Source: Armigeres subalbatus
Taxonomy: Eukaryota > Arthropoda > Insecta > Diptera > Culicidae
Length of the DNA: 64,000 nucleotides
Assembly: GCF_024139115.2 (NCBI RefSeq)
Contig: NC_085140.1
Location: forward strand, 47,214,180-47,278,179
Reading direction: 5' to 3'
A program made the position numbers and the translations under genes. The notes beneath the pieces are model-generated. The model did no database searches and was not told where the DNA came from. It saw nothing but the letters and a program-made list of their open reading frames with translations. Shown here in pieces: positions 32,991 through 45,760 of this stretch (positions are counted from its first letter, which is position 1; each line of letters begins with the position of its first letter).

Positions 32991-34333
32991 TAAAGGAAAA
33001 TTCGCTTTGCACAAATTGCTTCTCGCCATCCCATATTATGAAACAGTGTCCTTCCAGCTGTTGTCGAGTATGTGGACAAAAACATCATACTATGTTGCAC
33101 CAAAATACCACGCTTCGTCCGTCAGATAGTGATTCGATTCCAAAATCCACTCAAATGCCTCCTCCTCCTCCCAATCATGTACCATCCATTCGAAGTACTA
33201 CAGTTCTGCCTCAGTCCTCCACCTCTCAGCCTCAGCCCTCCACCTCTCAGCCTCAGCCCTCCACCTCTCAGCCTCGCCTGTCATCTACTGCAGCTGTTCC
33301 ATCCACCAGTGGTGCATCTAGCAGCTACGTACCGACGGCTCTACTTGGGAATGTTCGCAGTGTCCCCTTGACCGTTTTGTTGCAAACCGCCGTGGTGAAG
33401 ATTGCTGATTATAATGGATATGCTGTATGGGCTCGTGCATTGTTGGATCCTGCGTCGCAGATTAATTTGATGACGGAGCAACTCTCGCAAAAATTGAAGC
33501 TTCGGCGACTGAAGACCCACCAGGAGATCGGAGGAGTTGGAAATGCTACTGTCGTTTCGTCGTACCTCGTCGATGCAATGATTGAATCGCATTGCTCCAG
33601 TTTTGTCGCGGCCAAGGCACTCAACACCAAAGAGTGGAACATACCTGCTAATCTCGTTCTAGCTGATCCCACCTTCCATCAGCCTGGCCCTATCGACATA
33701 ATACTAGGGATGGAAGTCTACTACGAAATCGTCGAAGAAGGCCTAATTCGTCTAGGATCCAATCTAGTGCTGCAGAAAACCGTTCTCGGATGGGTCATGT
33801 CCGGTAAAGTTGGATCGACACCATCGGCACAAATCAGCTTTGTGCATGTCTGTAGCATCAGTTCACTCGAAAATCAGTTGGCACGCTTCTGGGAATCAGA
33901 GTCTTGTCAATCCAGTAGTACATTTTCCGTCGAAGAAACGCTTTGTGTGGCTCTCTTTGTTGCAACCGCCAGCCGTGATGATAATGGACGATTTGTCGTT
34001 CAGCTTCCGAAAAGATCAGCAGTCTTTTCAACACTCGGTGATTCCAAAGAAATCGCTACTCGCCGTTTTCTCGCTCTAGAGCGGCGTCTGAATGCCAACC
34101 CGCAACTGAAGCAAGCGTACACGGAGTTCATTGAGGAGTACCATCGACTTGGTCACATGGAAGACATCACGGACTCGAAAGACGCAGAAACTCACACTGT
34201 CTCGTATTATCTGCCTCACCATTGTGTCATACGACCCGATAGCCTGACTACCAAACTCCGGGTAGTATTCGATGCCTCGTGTGCTACCAGCACAGGAGTT
34301 TCGCTGAATGGTAGGTCCTGTCGTCCAAGATGA
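32963..34333 (+). pseudogene. BEL/Pao zinc knuckles, protease and start of RT
   Basis: This frame continues Gag after the frameshift: CTNCFSPSHIMKQC (C-x2-C-x4-H-x4-C, residues 16-29) and a second Cys/His cluster. A Pro/Ser/Gln-rich linker contains three near-identical repeats of STSQPQP. Next comes the aspartic protease region: WARALLDPASQINLM, where the usual DSG/DTG is DPA. The RT then starts with YLPHHCVIRPDSLTTKLRVVFDAS. A small deletion near 34305 shifts the frame to 34308. The DPAS site suggests that the protease may be catalytically altered. Confidence 0.9.
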
Positions 34334-35144
34334 CCTAGTGTCGATTATTTTACGCTTCCGGATGTCTCGGTACGCGATTGTGTCGGACATCGAAAAAATG
34401 TACCGACAAATTCGGCTCTCGCCGTTGGACCGGCGATTTCAGAAGATACGCACATTTCAACTTTCCACCGTGACGTACGGAACGTCATGTGCTCCGTACC
34501 TTGCCACCAGAAGCCTTATGGAACTCGCCAAGATAGGAGAAATTTCTCACCCACAAGCCGCTGGGGCAGTTGCTAAGAACTTTTATATGGATGACCTTCT
34601 AACCGGCGTCAACGAAATATCAGAAGGCCAGCAGTTAAGTATTCAAATGTGGGATCTCCTGCGATCAGCTCCACTACCACCCGGTATGCGAGACGAAAGG
34701 ACGATTTTTGATCTGGAATCCTCGGCTCCGATCAAAACCCTTGGGTTAAAATGGCAAACAACCACCGACGAATTTCTCTTTGACGTTCCCGAATGGAACG
34801 AATCTCCCATTATCACCAAACGGATTGTACTATCGGACGCGGCTAAACTTTTTGATCCGTTGGGATTAGTTGGTCCTGTAATCGTGCAGGCCAAAATCTT
34901 CCTCCAGGATGTCTGGAGAAGCCAAAAGGGATGGGATGAAACCTTGGACGATGAATTACAACAAAGGTGGCACGAATTCCGACAAAACCTTCTCGCCCTC
35001 CGGAATCTCTCGGTGCTTCGCTGGGTAGTTCCTCTCGTCGAACCCTCATCGATCCAAATTCATGGATTCTGCGATGCTTCACTGAAAGCATATGGTGCTT
35101 GCCGATCAACTACCAAAAGGCCAATTTTCGATTTGGGCGAGTAA
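34308..35144 (+). pseudogene. BEL/Pao RT and truncated RNase H
   Basis: RT motifs continue: MVGPVVQDDL, IVSDIEKMYRQI (catalytic Asp) and NFYMDDLLTG (YMDD). The connection region is LKWQTTTDEF and LSDAAKLFDPLGLVGPV, a Pao signature. RNase H starts at IHGFCDASLKAYGAC and is cut near 35100, where unrelated sequence begins. Integrase and the 3' LTR are missing. The element is a 5' half only, truncated by deletion or recombination. Confidence 0.93.
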
Positions 35145-35922
35145 AATGTGATGAATACATAGCTTATAACCAATATTTCCATAATCAGGACGGTTTTTAT
35201 TTTTTAGATTTTTCAGGGAGGGGTGGGGGGCGTTCAAACTAGCCCCTCCTAGAAATGATAGTTTTACGTTTTTTGGGAAAACGGACAGCTTTGCCATGTT
35301 TTCGTCTCAAAAGTAACATACTTATATATCGTTACAAAGCTCTTAAACAGACCTATATAATTGGCTTGATAATGTAATAATAGCTCCGTCCAGAATTTAG
35401 TTTTTAGTAGTTTTGTAAAAGCATATTTTACGCAATATTTAACGAACAAAACAGTTTGGTACCCCGCAGTAAAACATCATGCACTACACTATTGAACTCT
35501 TAAGCTTTGAGGACCATGAATAAAATTCTGCCCAAATTCACCATTTTGTAAGATACATGAATTTGAAACCATGAGAATCTTTTGTAACCTTCAACTGACA
35601 ATCTAATAATAGTAAATTTGACCATAAACAGAGGTCAATGTGGCTTTCTGGACCATTAGACCTATTCGAGTTTGATCATCAGGGTGAAATATTCAAGTAA
35701 AAATCATCAAACAAATGATTGAAAATAGGCTTCACGTGGCGTATCACGAACTAACTCAAGCAACGAATTTATATCATGTTGTGTTACTGATTTCAACACA
35801 ATTCTCAACATAGGTTACTCCCACCTTGGTTCAGGATATTGTTACAAATTCTACATATACCATCTGATAAATGTAATCATAGAATTACTGGACGAATTCC
35901 TGGTAGAGTTCTCTGAGTTTTT
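35145..35922. other. No gene recognised
   Basis: AT-rich sequence with a short G-rich patch at 35216-35232 and nothing recognised otherwise. Confidence 0.45.
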
Positions 35923-36327
35923 TGCCTTTCTCGTATACAAAGTATACGTAAAGGCTATATGTTCGCTCCAAAAACGAACTTTTGATAGGAGTCCCGGAGA
36001 CCCATAGTGTTATATACCGATCGACTCAGCTCGACGAATTGAGTTGATGTCTGTGTGTGTATGTATGTGCGTAAAATAATCTCACTCATTTTTCAGGCAC
36101 TTATCCTTAACCGATTTGCTCGCAGTTGCATTCGACGCGGAATCTTGTCCCATTGTTTCGTATTGAAAATTGGCCCAATCGGACTATGGGCTTCGGAATG
36201 ATGGCCAAAATATATTTTTTATAAGAAAAATTCTCACTCACTTTTTATTCACTTACTCTTAGCTGATACACTCGCAACAAATTTCATTCGACGTAGAATA
36301 TTGTCCAATTGTTTCGTATTGTACATT

Positions 36328-37950
36328 AAGGGTATGCGATAACACATTTTTTCCTAACGAAACGAAACGAAACGAAATTTACAATGTCAATGTTGATTCG
36401 GATCGAAACGAAACGAAATATAGATTTACTTTCGAGACTTCGAAACGATACGAAATCAAGGTTCATTAATTTCGAAATTTTTCGAAACGAAACGAAATTT
36501 TAATTTTTTTTCCGCGGAATTTTTGTTAAATTATGTATTATGTAAATTAATTAAGATAATTTAATCACCTATTAGGTGGTTACCAAAGATTGACTATTGG
36601 TGGGCGAGTACATCGCGGGGAGGGGTTTTAGTGAACAAGGGTACAAAAACAGTAATTTTTCATGATTGTTTTACTTATATCTGAAAATCCTACCCATTTT
36701 GAACTGCACCTTTTTTAAAAAGGTTATGCAGGAAGGCGTGTGCTTTGGCATGAGGCATTGATTAGTTTAGAACTTGGTCGCTAGGTCGTGGTATATTTGA
36801 ATTCATTATCTTAAACTACTCAAGATATTTATAGAATTCTCCCCATTGTAAATATTGTTATCGCACAAATTTGATAGGATAGGATTTTCACATATAAGTA
36901 AAACAAGCATGAAAAATCACTGTTTTATACCCTTTTTCACGAAAACACCTCCCCGCGATGTACCCGCGCACCTATAGTCAAACTTTGGTAACGACCTAAA
37001 AGATGATTGAATTAGCTTTCAAAACAGCTCCAAAAATCCAAAATTGACAAAACAATAAAAAAGTTATAGTAATTTCAATATGGGGTCAATTTGACCCCAG
37101 AACACAGACAACGTAAGTTTTTTTTGAAAAAAGTACATTGTAGCGCATATTTTCGAGACTTTTCAAGCGAATTTGCACCTAGAAGACAGATCTCGGCGAG
37201 TTTCACCAAACTACCAATAATTAGGAGAATCGGCTGAAAACTAAAAAAATGGCAGCCACTCAAAGTGGCCTGGGGTCATATTGACCCCAAAGCACAGACA
37301 AAGGTTAATAAGCTTTTACAACACTATCGATTCCGCCTAAATAATTTTGTGCCCTTCGATGCAGACATTAGTTTTGTCACTTCACGTTCTCCAACACTAG
37401 CTGGCGTGATCAACATCAACATGATCGATTGCACACTGGTTAAACAAATTTCTGCTACGCGAGGTAGAATTGTTTCACTTCGCGTTCTCCCGGACTAGCT
37501 GCCGTCCCACGATCGATTCCGCATTCATATTGTGGAAATAGTAAAAACTATTATCAAATTTAAATTTGAATCTTGGAAACACTGAAGACGTTTTATAGAA
37601 GAAAACTACATACGTATTTGTCGACTAAGAATGGGGTTATGTGGTAAGCGTCAATAGAAAAAAAAAATTATAACCTAAAGTTTTGAAAACAACTTTACGA
37701 TTTTGTTCAGCAGCGCAGCCAAAATTTTCGATAATATAAAGTCTGGTTTAAGTTTGAATTTGTTTCGAAATTCCGCGGAATTCCGTTAAATTTCGTTTGA
37801 AGCTAGTTTTTTCTAGCGAAATTTTTGCAATTTTACGAAACGAAACGAAATCAAGAAATCAGATTTCGCCTTGCTCAAATTCCGCGAAATTCCGCGGAAT
37901 TTCGTTTCGAACCACCTGAAACGAAATTTTTCGAAATACCGCATATGCTT
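36328..37950. mobile_element. 1.6-kb element with 10-bp TSD and AAG..TATGCG ends
   Basis: The left end AAGGGTATGCG and inverted right end AAGCATATGCG are followed by subterminal inverted CGAAACGAAACGAAAT-rich tracts at both sides. The direct repeat ATTGTACATT lies at 36318-36327 and 37951-37960, exactly inside a repeat module that is otherwise continuous. No transposase was recognised. A 10-bp duplication is longer than the 8 bp usual for hAT, so the superfamily is open. Nested inverted sequence lies at 36572-36999. Confidence 0.72.
36572..36999. mobile_element. Nested foldback MITE
   Basis: Arms of roughly 92 bases: the left starts TTAGGTGGTTACCAAAG and the right ends CTTTGGTAACGACCTAA. They pair with about 85 percent identity, and both contain CATCGCGGGGAGG and a poly-T/ATCA stretch. 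The target duplication could not be defined. Confidence 0.65.
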
Positions 37951-38447
37951 ATTGTACATTGGCCCAATCGGACTATGGGTTTCGAAGTTATGGCCAAAAT
38001 TCATTTTTTTTACATAAGAAACACGTACAAAATTCTCACTCATTTTTCAGGCACTTATCTTTAACGGATTTTCTCGCAACAAGTTGCATTCGACACGGAA
38101 TCTTGTTCCATTGTTTCGTATTGAAAATTGGCGGAGTTATGGTCAAAATACATGTTTCAAAATCTCACTAATTTTAGTCACATACACAGGGTACACAGTT
38201 GATTTACACAGTTGATTTGCTCGCAAGAAGTTGGATTCGATGCAGAATCAGGTCCCATTGTTTCCTGTTGAAAATTGGCCGGATCGGACTATAGGCTCAG
38301 GAGCTATGGCCAAATACTTTTTTTTTCACCAAAAGTGCGTAGAAATTACTCACTCGAAAGAAACGAGAAAGGCACAATCATCGCTAGGTGGATTATTCTG
38401 GGTTTTTTTTTATTATAATCAGTGATACCTGTGATGAGCAATCCTTA

Positions 38448-40640
38448 TTACCTACTTAGTCTAATAATTGCTTCGGAAAGTAAATTCATGTTAAATCTAA
38501 TAATCATAAGATCATCTAACATTGATGAGGCCAATCTCAATTTATGGTCTTCTAGTAATAGCTTAAGGCCTGAGAAGCATCTCTCAATCGAAACTTGTGT
38601 ACAAGGAACAGCTAATGCTACCATTGCCAGCAGATAAAGATCAGGGTCGTCATATCGCCTCGATTCCCACAGTTTTAATACATCCGTTTTCGAGTCCATG
38701 CGTTGCTTGGAGTTAGCGAGACTCAAAAGCTTGATTTTAAGATCGACGTTTGGCGAATTTGTGGATGCCATGTGATTGATGCATTCACTTTCCAGACTTT
38801 TCTCAAAATCTTCATCTCCTACGAATCTTGATTGTGTTCTTCGCGAGTTTCCTGATTTTTACTGTTTCCGTGGACTGTTTTAAAATCTGTGCCATTTTTA
38901 AAATGTGGTCCTGTTGATGTTAAAGAAGTTGTTAAATAAAAATTGATTAAAATTTCTTAAATATGAAAACGAAAAAAAATCTTACTATTGCTTTATCGTC
39001 TTTGGTTAGGAAAAGAGAGTCCATAAAATTCCATCTAGGATCAAAGAAAAGAGCAGCTTTGGCAGCTTTGCTGGTAAAAATTTGATGCACTCGCTGCTCC
39101 AAATTATGTTTCAGTTCAGCTACCAATGGATTTCCTTTACTCTCAATAATCTGCAATTTGTGCAGGCAGATTTGATAAGTCGAAACATGTCTCCAACGAT
39201 AAGGCTCTGCTTCTGTCACTCTTTCGTTAGATTGTTTGCTGCTTGGAATGCTTCAGGAAACTGTTCAAATAAGATCCATTCTTACTCGGTAATGTTGATC
39301 TTCTCATCGCTACTTCCGACAGTTCTATAGAATGTTTCATGCTTCATTACATTCTGGAACATATTGTATTTGGAGCTCCAACGTGTAGATACACTGATTT
39401 TTGGTAGAGGAACATTCGCTACCATGAACAACGAACGATATTGAGCAGTTTTCATAAGTTTCAGCTTCGAGCGAATTGAAGATATTTTCGCTAATATATC
39501 TTGTTTGATCGCACCGTTAACTGCAAGCTGAATAGTGTGAGCACCACAGCGTACAAAGTCGATACATTCCGAATTTGTGCTTGAGAAGATGTCTTTCAAC
39601 TGCATTTCATCATCAACGATGTTATCGTCGCAATCTTCGTCAATATCTGCTTCTGAATTTTCAAAGTCGTCCTCATCTGGTACATCATCAAATATCATAT
39701 TTACCTCTTCATCAAAAACGTTCAGTGCAAGTGCTTGCTCAGCACCAAGTCGTTTAACGCATCCGATCATATTTGAACCGTTATCTACTGTAACAGCGTA
39801 GATATTAAGCATACTGTTTTGGTATTGCTCCAAAACTTGAAGGATTCGTTCTTTCAAATTAGCTGTAGTCTGCCTTTTATTAATTTCAAGCATTGACAGC
39901 GTTTGAACTTGCACAATACCATTATGTAAGTATTGTGCGTTAACACCGAAATTTTTTCTTCTCATGGCGCGATGCATTATCACATTTGAGGAATATCATC
40001 CGGTTTTTGATTCTTTCAGAGATTATGTTTCTTATTTCAGAGGCTTACTACTCCAGTAGATACCGAATCCGAGTTTATTGTTATTCCGAGTGCTTTAGCC
40101 AAGGGACCAATCGTCTTATTGCAAGCTTCTGAATTGAAGAAATTGAATGATATTGATTGCTTGGCCGGCATTTCAATAATACCAATGCGAAACTCATTTG
40201 GATCCAAAGTGACTATAACCTTTTTCACCACTCTTGCAACAGAGTTGTCATCTGGAGCTTCTGGCTTGCGTTTGATTGAAATGCCAAGCACTTTATCGAT
40301 GAATATGCAATTAAAAATATGGTTATCATCAACATCAAGAAACAGGACAGCTGATAAATACTTGTGCGATATCGGGATGCTTGTTTGAAATGTGCTGAGA
40401 AAAGTTTCCGATATGGTCTTTTGTGAATCCATAGCCAGGGCAACCATCGATTATACATTTGAATTTTTTTTCTGACACGGACCAAGCAAAATATTTTCGA
40501 CATTCACTTTGCTTTTCTCGACCCATATTTGAATAGTGAACAATTATGTTCTCAATGAAAAAACTGGGTATGAATTCTCCTGCCACCGTCTCAGTTGAAG
40601 ATATACACTCAAAGGTTTGACAACGGTTTAAAATACGCAC
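38448..40640 (-). pseudogene. hAT transposase relic with BED finger
   Basis: Pieces on the minus strand, in order. A BED-type zinc finger (FAWSVSEKKFKCIIDGCPGY...HISNKHP) lies at 40640-40450. A linker with IGPLAKALGI follows, then the RNase H-like core at 39282-39983 (AVTVDNGSNMIGC, RCGAHTIQLAVNGAI, STRWSSKYNM). Next is FDPRWNFMDSLFL at 38947-39219. The C-terminal hAT dimerisation motif (LAVPCTQVSIERCFSGL and LEDHKLRLASSML) lies at 38448-38771. At least four frame changes and a stop near 39280 break it. A 75-base GT-AG intron is visible at 38911-38985. No clear terminal repeats were found. Confidence 0.88.
38911..38985 (-). other. Probable intron of the hAT transposase
   Basis: On the minus strand, GTAAGATTTTT follows the codons for KDDKAI, and the segment ends TTTAACATCAACAG before codons reading HILKMAQ. 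Splice consensus sequences and coding on both sides support a 75-base intron. Confidence 0.6.
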
Positions 40641-43600
40641 TGAGGACTAGATCATGCATTTTCAACATAAAGAGAAGGTAAATGATTTAAATAATCGATG
40701 TGGTATTTTTGCTAAAATGATGTTTTCAATCGAAGCAAGGATGGATTGATTAAATAAGGAGTTTGCATTCTCCACCTCCATGTTTTCTGCATCAAAGTAA
40801 CGCAAAGCAAAGGAACTTTTGAAGACTGTCGTAAGATTCTTCCGAGGAAATTCCGCAGAATCGGATCGATAGTTTCGATTTTAGCAATCCAATTAGACTC
40901 TATAATCAAATCCGAATATTTTCTAACAACCATGATGACCCGGAGCACACCTCTTTTGTCGATCGCTATTTTTTTTTCGACGTTGACCAATAAATCGTCT
41001 AACAAATTCAAATCGTTCATCATCGCCATGCTGACTGGTCCGTATGTATATTGGCCGTGCTCACCAACAGTCTGCCATCATCACCGAATCGATCGCGTGT
41101 GTATCCAATCGTATTAGAAGCCCTCCTGCGGCTGTACACAACACACTGAGCTTCGTAACGAGTCAGGTCTGCGAAACGCTCGAGGGCCTCAAAATGTCTG
41201 GATGAGTAAAATGGGCAAATTTTCACCCGATGCGATGCCCAACAACAGCAGATCCCTCCATGGAGTGTGGTTTGGCCTGATGCACATAACCCATGTAACG
41301 ATTGCATAAGAGATCGCACGGAGAGGTCCACCACTGGAACCCACGTCGCGTCGTCTTTCCCTACACGATGAAGAGTGGAACACCGACGGGAGAGTTCCGA
41401 GAAGCTAACGGGGTAGTAGACATTAGTTTTTGTGCATTCGCGTTGAGAATGTCGACGGCGGCGCGATGAATTGGCGCCAGTGAAATTTGAAATAATGATC
41501 CGTTCGTGTTGTTGGGATTTGATCACACTTTTTCTTGCAGGAAGTCCCCTTTCGCGTTGGGTTGCACGATTTGGGCCGAGGGTTTGCCCTTAGCGAAAAT
41601 GCCAACTTCGAGGAGGCATCCGAATTCGCATGGTATTTTGTTTTTCGAATTGTTGCATAATTTGGAGATGATTTTCTGATCTGTACTGCCTATGATTATA
41701 TATTTGCACCACTTTCGTTGATTTTGTTTATGGTTTGCAAATCGTCCCCAAAACCTGAGGAAGATAATTCGGTCTGTGGTAATTAAGATTTCACAACAAT
41801 TCACAATCCTAATTTAAAAACCAACAAATTTGGAATGTTACGAATGCGACATCATGGGCAGCATAAATCACGCGATTCTTGTAGCCTCTGGCAATACGGC
41901 AGGGGATCGTCACGACACGATACTGAAAGCAACGACTTAGATGGATATCATCATTAGCCCGGATCGGATCGGCGCGGTAGCGTTGTAACGAGACGAAAGC
42001 GAAGAAACAAGAGTTGCTTGGGGCCACAAACAAAAACCAAAAAGTCAAAAGGTTACTTTCTCCTCGAGCCACATGGAAATGGCGAAACAAAGCAGAAACA
42101 CATTGCGATGCCTCATGCTGACTTTTAGCAGCAGTTGGTTGACTCGAAGTGTGACGATAACGATCGGAGCGATGCAGTCGTGGTTTGCGCTGAGCGCTTG
42201 GCTGGTGCTGAGTTGAAGAAATCGACGAAATTCCATTGCAAAATATCTTACTAAGATCTGACATTTTGGTTTATTTTCGGTGGTTAATAGAAGCTATCGT
42301 GTGATACTTTTTTCTTTAATTTGTCATTACATTTGAGTTTTACAAACAATTTAAATTGATATATGATCGTATTACCCTATTCTCTACAATGTCGTTTGGG
42401 TGATGTTTAGGGTCCAGATGTGAGCCAGCCAATAAATAAAGACAATAATAATAAAAATGTTTAGGGCATTTTCTTGAAACAGGATTTTGTAACGAGGAAA
42501 TCAATTTATTTTTCCTCGAAACCATTGTAAAATAACTAGCATTTCGATGTGAAACTAAAACAAATAATCCGTATTTTATCACCCTTATGCCCTAACTTAC
42601 ATAAATTATGTATGTCCCGGTATCACAATCTACGATTGACTACAGATACTATTCAACAGATAATTCATATTTTAACCATTTGAATTATGTAACAGTTTAG
42701 TTCATGACACAAATTGTTGTCTATCCTAATCTAACTGTCTAGATTTGCCTTCGAAAGATATAATCAGAAAGAAAAACTTACGAACATTCCACCCATAATC
42801 ACCTCCAATTTCATTTTCAACTTCAACCCATCTATGAGCAAAACGAGCGCCTCATGCTCGCCACGATTTAATAACCAGCCCGTTTAGTGTAACAAAATCG
42901 CATCGTTTTTCAGAAACTAGTTCTTCAGTGCTAGGGAAAAACGATCTCTCATCAATTGCATACCACGGACCGGCGCGGCACCACCGCTGTGCTCCACTAC
43001 ATTGTATTACATATTAAATTACATCCAAAGCAATCATCATCAGAGCCCTTCTTGTCTAGGCAGCGCCTGGTCCGTCCGTGCCTTAACCACACTTACTTAA
43101 CGTGCTTGTCCGTACTTATTGGGATGCTTCACTGTTCGACGGTAAAATCATCATAAACGAGAGATGATTTGTGCCGCGCAGATGATGAAGATGGTGCTCG
43201 GACGAAAGCTCATCCCTTATGCATCACTAAACCGTTTTTTCTTCCATTAGTCAATACAAAACTGTTTAACAAACCTTGCCCTTTGTTGAAGATAAAGTAG
43301 ACATGATTTATTAAGATATTTCTTTGCATAATCGCACCTCTTCACTCACAGATATGCATCTTATTATGCCTTCGATGGCTTGTTTGAAGCAATGACTCAA
43401 TTTTGGCATGGTTGATTGCGACTATCCGGTGCCTTCCGGATAGAAAGTTTCCGCGGTGCGATGGAAGAAAAACGACCGCAGTAGTTCTGCACTGGACAAA
43501 TTCGATTGGGCTCATTTCTTTGCATTACACTTTCTTTCAACAGCGATTCGGGAGACTCGAACCTAGCAAATGTGACACTTTTTTGCAGCAACCACAATTA

Positions 43601-44429
43601 CAAACGCTTGGCTGCTTTACCGCATTTATGGTTGCAGTGTGAAAATATTATTTTCCTTGCTTATTCGCTCAGTCCTACAGCTGAAGACTGTCTCGAAGAA
43701 ACTGGATTTATTACATCTTTATGGGTGATGTGTGTCAACAAAATCGAACTGATTGATAATCACTTGCGCATTGAGTTGAAACTGAAGAATTATTAGAAAC
43801 TTATTTATTATAAAAGGCACTTTTTTTTAAATAAAAATTCTTTAACCGATTTAGTTCTATAATATCCAAAATCAAATACAATATTTTTACGAGTTCAATA
43901 TAAAATGAGTTTTGAATTAAGAATTAAATCAATCAATAAAAAGTAGAAAAAAAAACTTTGACGTGTACTAAAGACAAAAGTTGAAATGAAAACAAAACCA
44001 AATTTTGAAACTTAATCGATATTGGAACTAGGAAAGGATTTGAAATATGATCTCATAATGCAATTTGAAAATAGGTCTGAGCTCAGGTCTTGTACAAGTT
44101 TATTTATGAATCCAGGTCCGAATAAAAGGGGCATTCCTAGTCTGATTTTGAAACCAAATTAAACATCGAAATCCGTATTGCCATTTTGTGCCCAGATTTA
44201 ATTATTATTCTGTCTCCGAATTTGAATTTGAAATTCTGTTCAGAATTGAATTGAATTCCCAATTTGAATCCAAATTTCAATCCCTGCTCCACTAAACGCA
44301 TTCCAAATATAATTGTACCTACTTTCAATCCTTAATCCTATCAATCAAAACTCCAACTCACTGATTGAAATCAAAAGCCTAATTCCAGAAGCAATTTTAT
44401 CCTCAATACTATTCTTAATCACAATGCCA
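40641..44429. other. No gene recognised
   Basis: Mostly unassigned. A minus-strand frame without ATG around 40690-40860 (containing FALRYFDAENMEVENANSLF) may be decayed coding sequence upstream of the hAT gene, but I cannot assign it. The 168-codon minus frame at 41020-41526 has no recognised domain and is compositionally irregular. Confidence 0.45.
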
Positions 44430-44795
44430 CGGCGGGGGAGGGCCATTTAGTCGAAAGTCATTTGGCCGAATCTCGCTTGATCCAATAACACATTAGGCCG
44501 AAAGTCATCTTGACGAATCCATTTGAACGACTTGAACGTTTGGGCGAAACGATTATTACGTTGAAAATGGTTTGGCCCGCCGATCTGGCGAACGGTCATT
44601 TGGCCGAAGCAGTCGTTTTGCCGAAAATGTCGTTTAGCTGAATAGGTTAATTGGCCGAAAATACCGTATGCTCATTGGGCCAAAAATTCAATTTAGGCGA
44701 GTGGGCAATTGACCGTAAATGTCGATTGCAGAACGGATCATATGGCAGAAAATGTTGTTTGCAAAACCAGTAGTTCATGTGAAAAGTTTGAAAAT
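44430..44795 (-). repeat. 17-bp satellite, inverted orientation, decayed
   Basis: GGCCGAAAGTCATTTGGCCGAAT-type units, the reverse complement of the TTCGGCCAAATG monomer at 10-13 kb. Copies are diverged and spacing is irregular. Confidence 0.75.
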
Positions 44796-44914
44796 TTTTC
44801 GACTGTCTCAGTCTTAGAAAATCATTGAAACGATGAACGTTTTTTTCAAGGCCGAGTTTTTGGTTTTCTAAGGCTGAGATAGCCAAAATCTTCAAACGTA
44901 ATTTTTGATAATTG

Positions 44915-45760
44915 AGAAGAGAGAAGTAAGAAATGCGACGAGCAACATGAGAAGTTCCGTCTCACTTCTAGCTTTGCTGTAAAAACTGAGAAGTGCAAAG
45001 TGAAAGATAAGAAAGAAGAAGTGAGTCATGAGGAATGAGAAATAAGAATTGAAACGTTTAACTTCTCATAGAAAAAGTGAATTGAGAAGTGAAAAGTGTA
45101 ATACACCTTCTCACATGTCACTTCTCGATGCTCACTTCTCATTCTCACTTTCACTGTGAGAAGTAAGATATGCGACGTTTCATTTCTGTATTCTCATTTC
45201 CCACCTGTCATCTCTCACTTATCACATCTCACAGTGAGAAGTGAGAATTTAAACTGTAAAGTAACAAGTGAGAAGTAAGACGACGAACATGTCATATTTT
45301 TCTTTTCACATGTTACTTATTTCTTCTATCCGTTTACAGTGATAAGTGAGAAATAAAAACAGATAAGAGAAATAACAAGTAAGAGATAGAAAATAAGATA
45401 GAAATAAGATGTCTGAAGTGAGATATTTCGCTACTCATTTCTCACTTTTTATGAAAAGTAATAAATTAGAAGGAACAAATGAGCCAATCTACTTCTTACT
45501 TTTACTTACTTTTACTCGCTCATCATTTCGCACTTCTTATTTCCCATTTTCCATGTCGCATTTCTTGCTTTCTACAGTGAAGAGTGAAACGTCTCACTTT
45601 TCACAGTGAGAAGTGAGAACTAAGAAATGAGGAGTGAGATGTGAGTAATGAGACGTCTCTGCCATCTAATTTCTCAACTCTCGCTTCTCACTTCTCAGCT
45701 CTCACTTCTCATTTCTTACTTTTCAATTATCATTAATCGATTCATACATCTTGCATTCAC
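44915..45760. repeat. TGAGAAGTGAG self-complementary array
   Basis: Long alternating runs of GAGAAGTGAGA and TCTCACTTCTC with interspersed GAGACGTCTC. Many local inverted repeats are possible (for example around 45140-45250). The right part (45431-45826) is duplicated at 46365-46790. Confidence 0.82.

Larger units (their letters stand above)
35923..38374. repeat. Mosquito repeat with four ~150-bp tandem modules, split by insertion
   Basis: The ends are inverted: TGCCTTTCTCGT at 35923 and ACGAGAAAGGCA at 38363-38374. A hairpin CGTATAC/GTATACG lies near the start. Inside are four diverged tandem copies of a module with the words TTGCATTCGACGCGGAATC, CCATTGTTTCGTATTGAAAA and GGCCCAATCGGACTATGGG, around 36083, 36229, 38031 and 38166. 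The second copy is interrupted by the element at 36328-37950. A fragment of the same family is at 27405. Confidence 0.7.

Noticed and set aside
38422..40640. Terminal inverted repeats of the hAT transposase element (CAGTGATACC at 38422, CACTG at 40640)
   Set aside because: Only five bases agree and the flanking 8-mers do not match, so borders are not supported.
41020..41526. 168-codon minus-strand frame as a host gene
   Set aside because: No recognised domain; unsuitable composition; overlapping frames on the same strand; no supporting splice sites.
41809..42264. 151-codon minus-strand frame
   Set aside because: Ser/Arg-rich without a recognised motif, and overlapped by another frame; likely chance.
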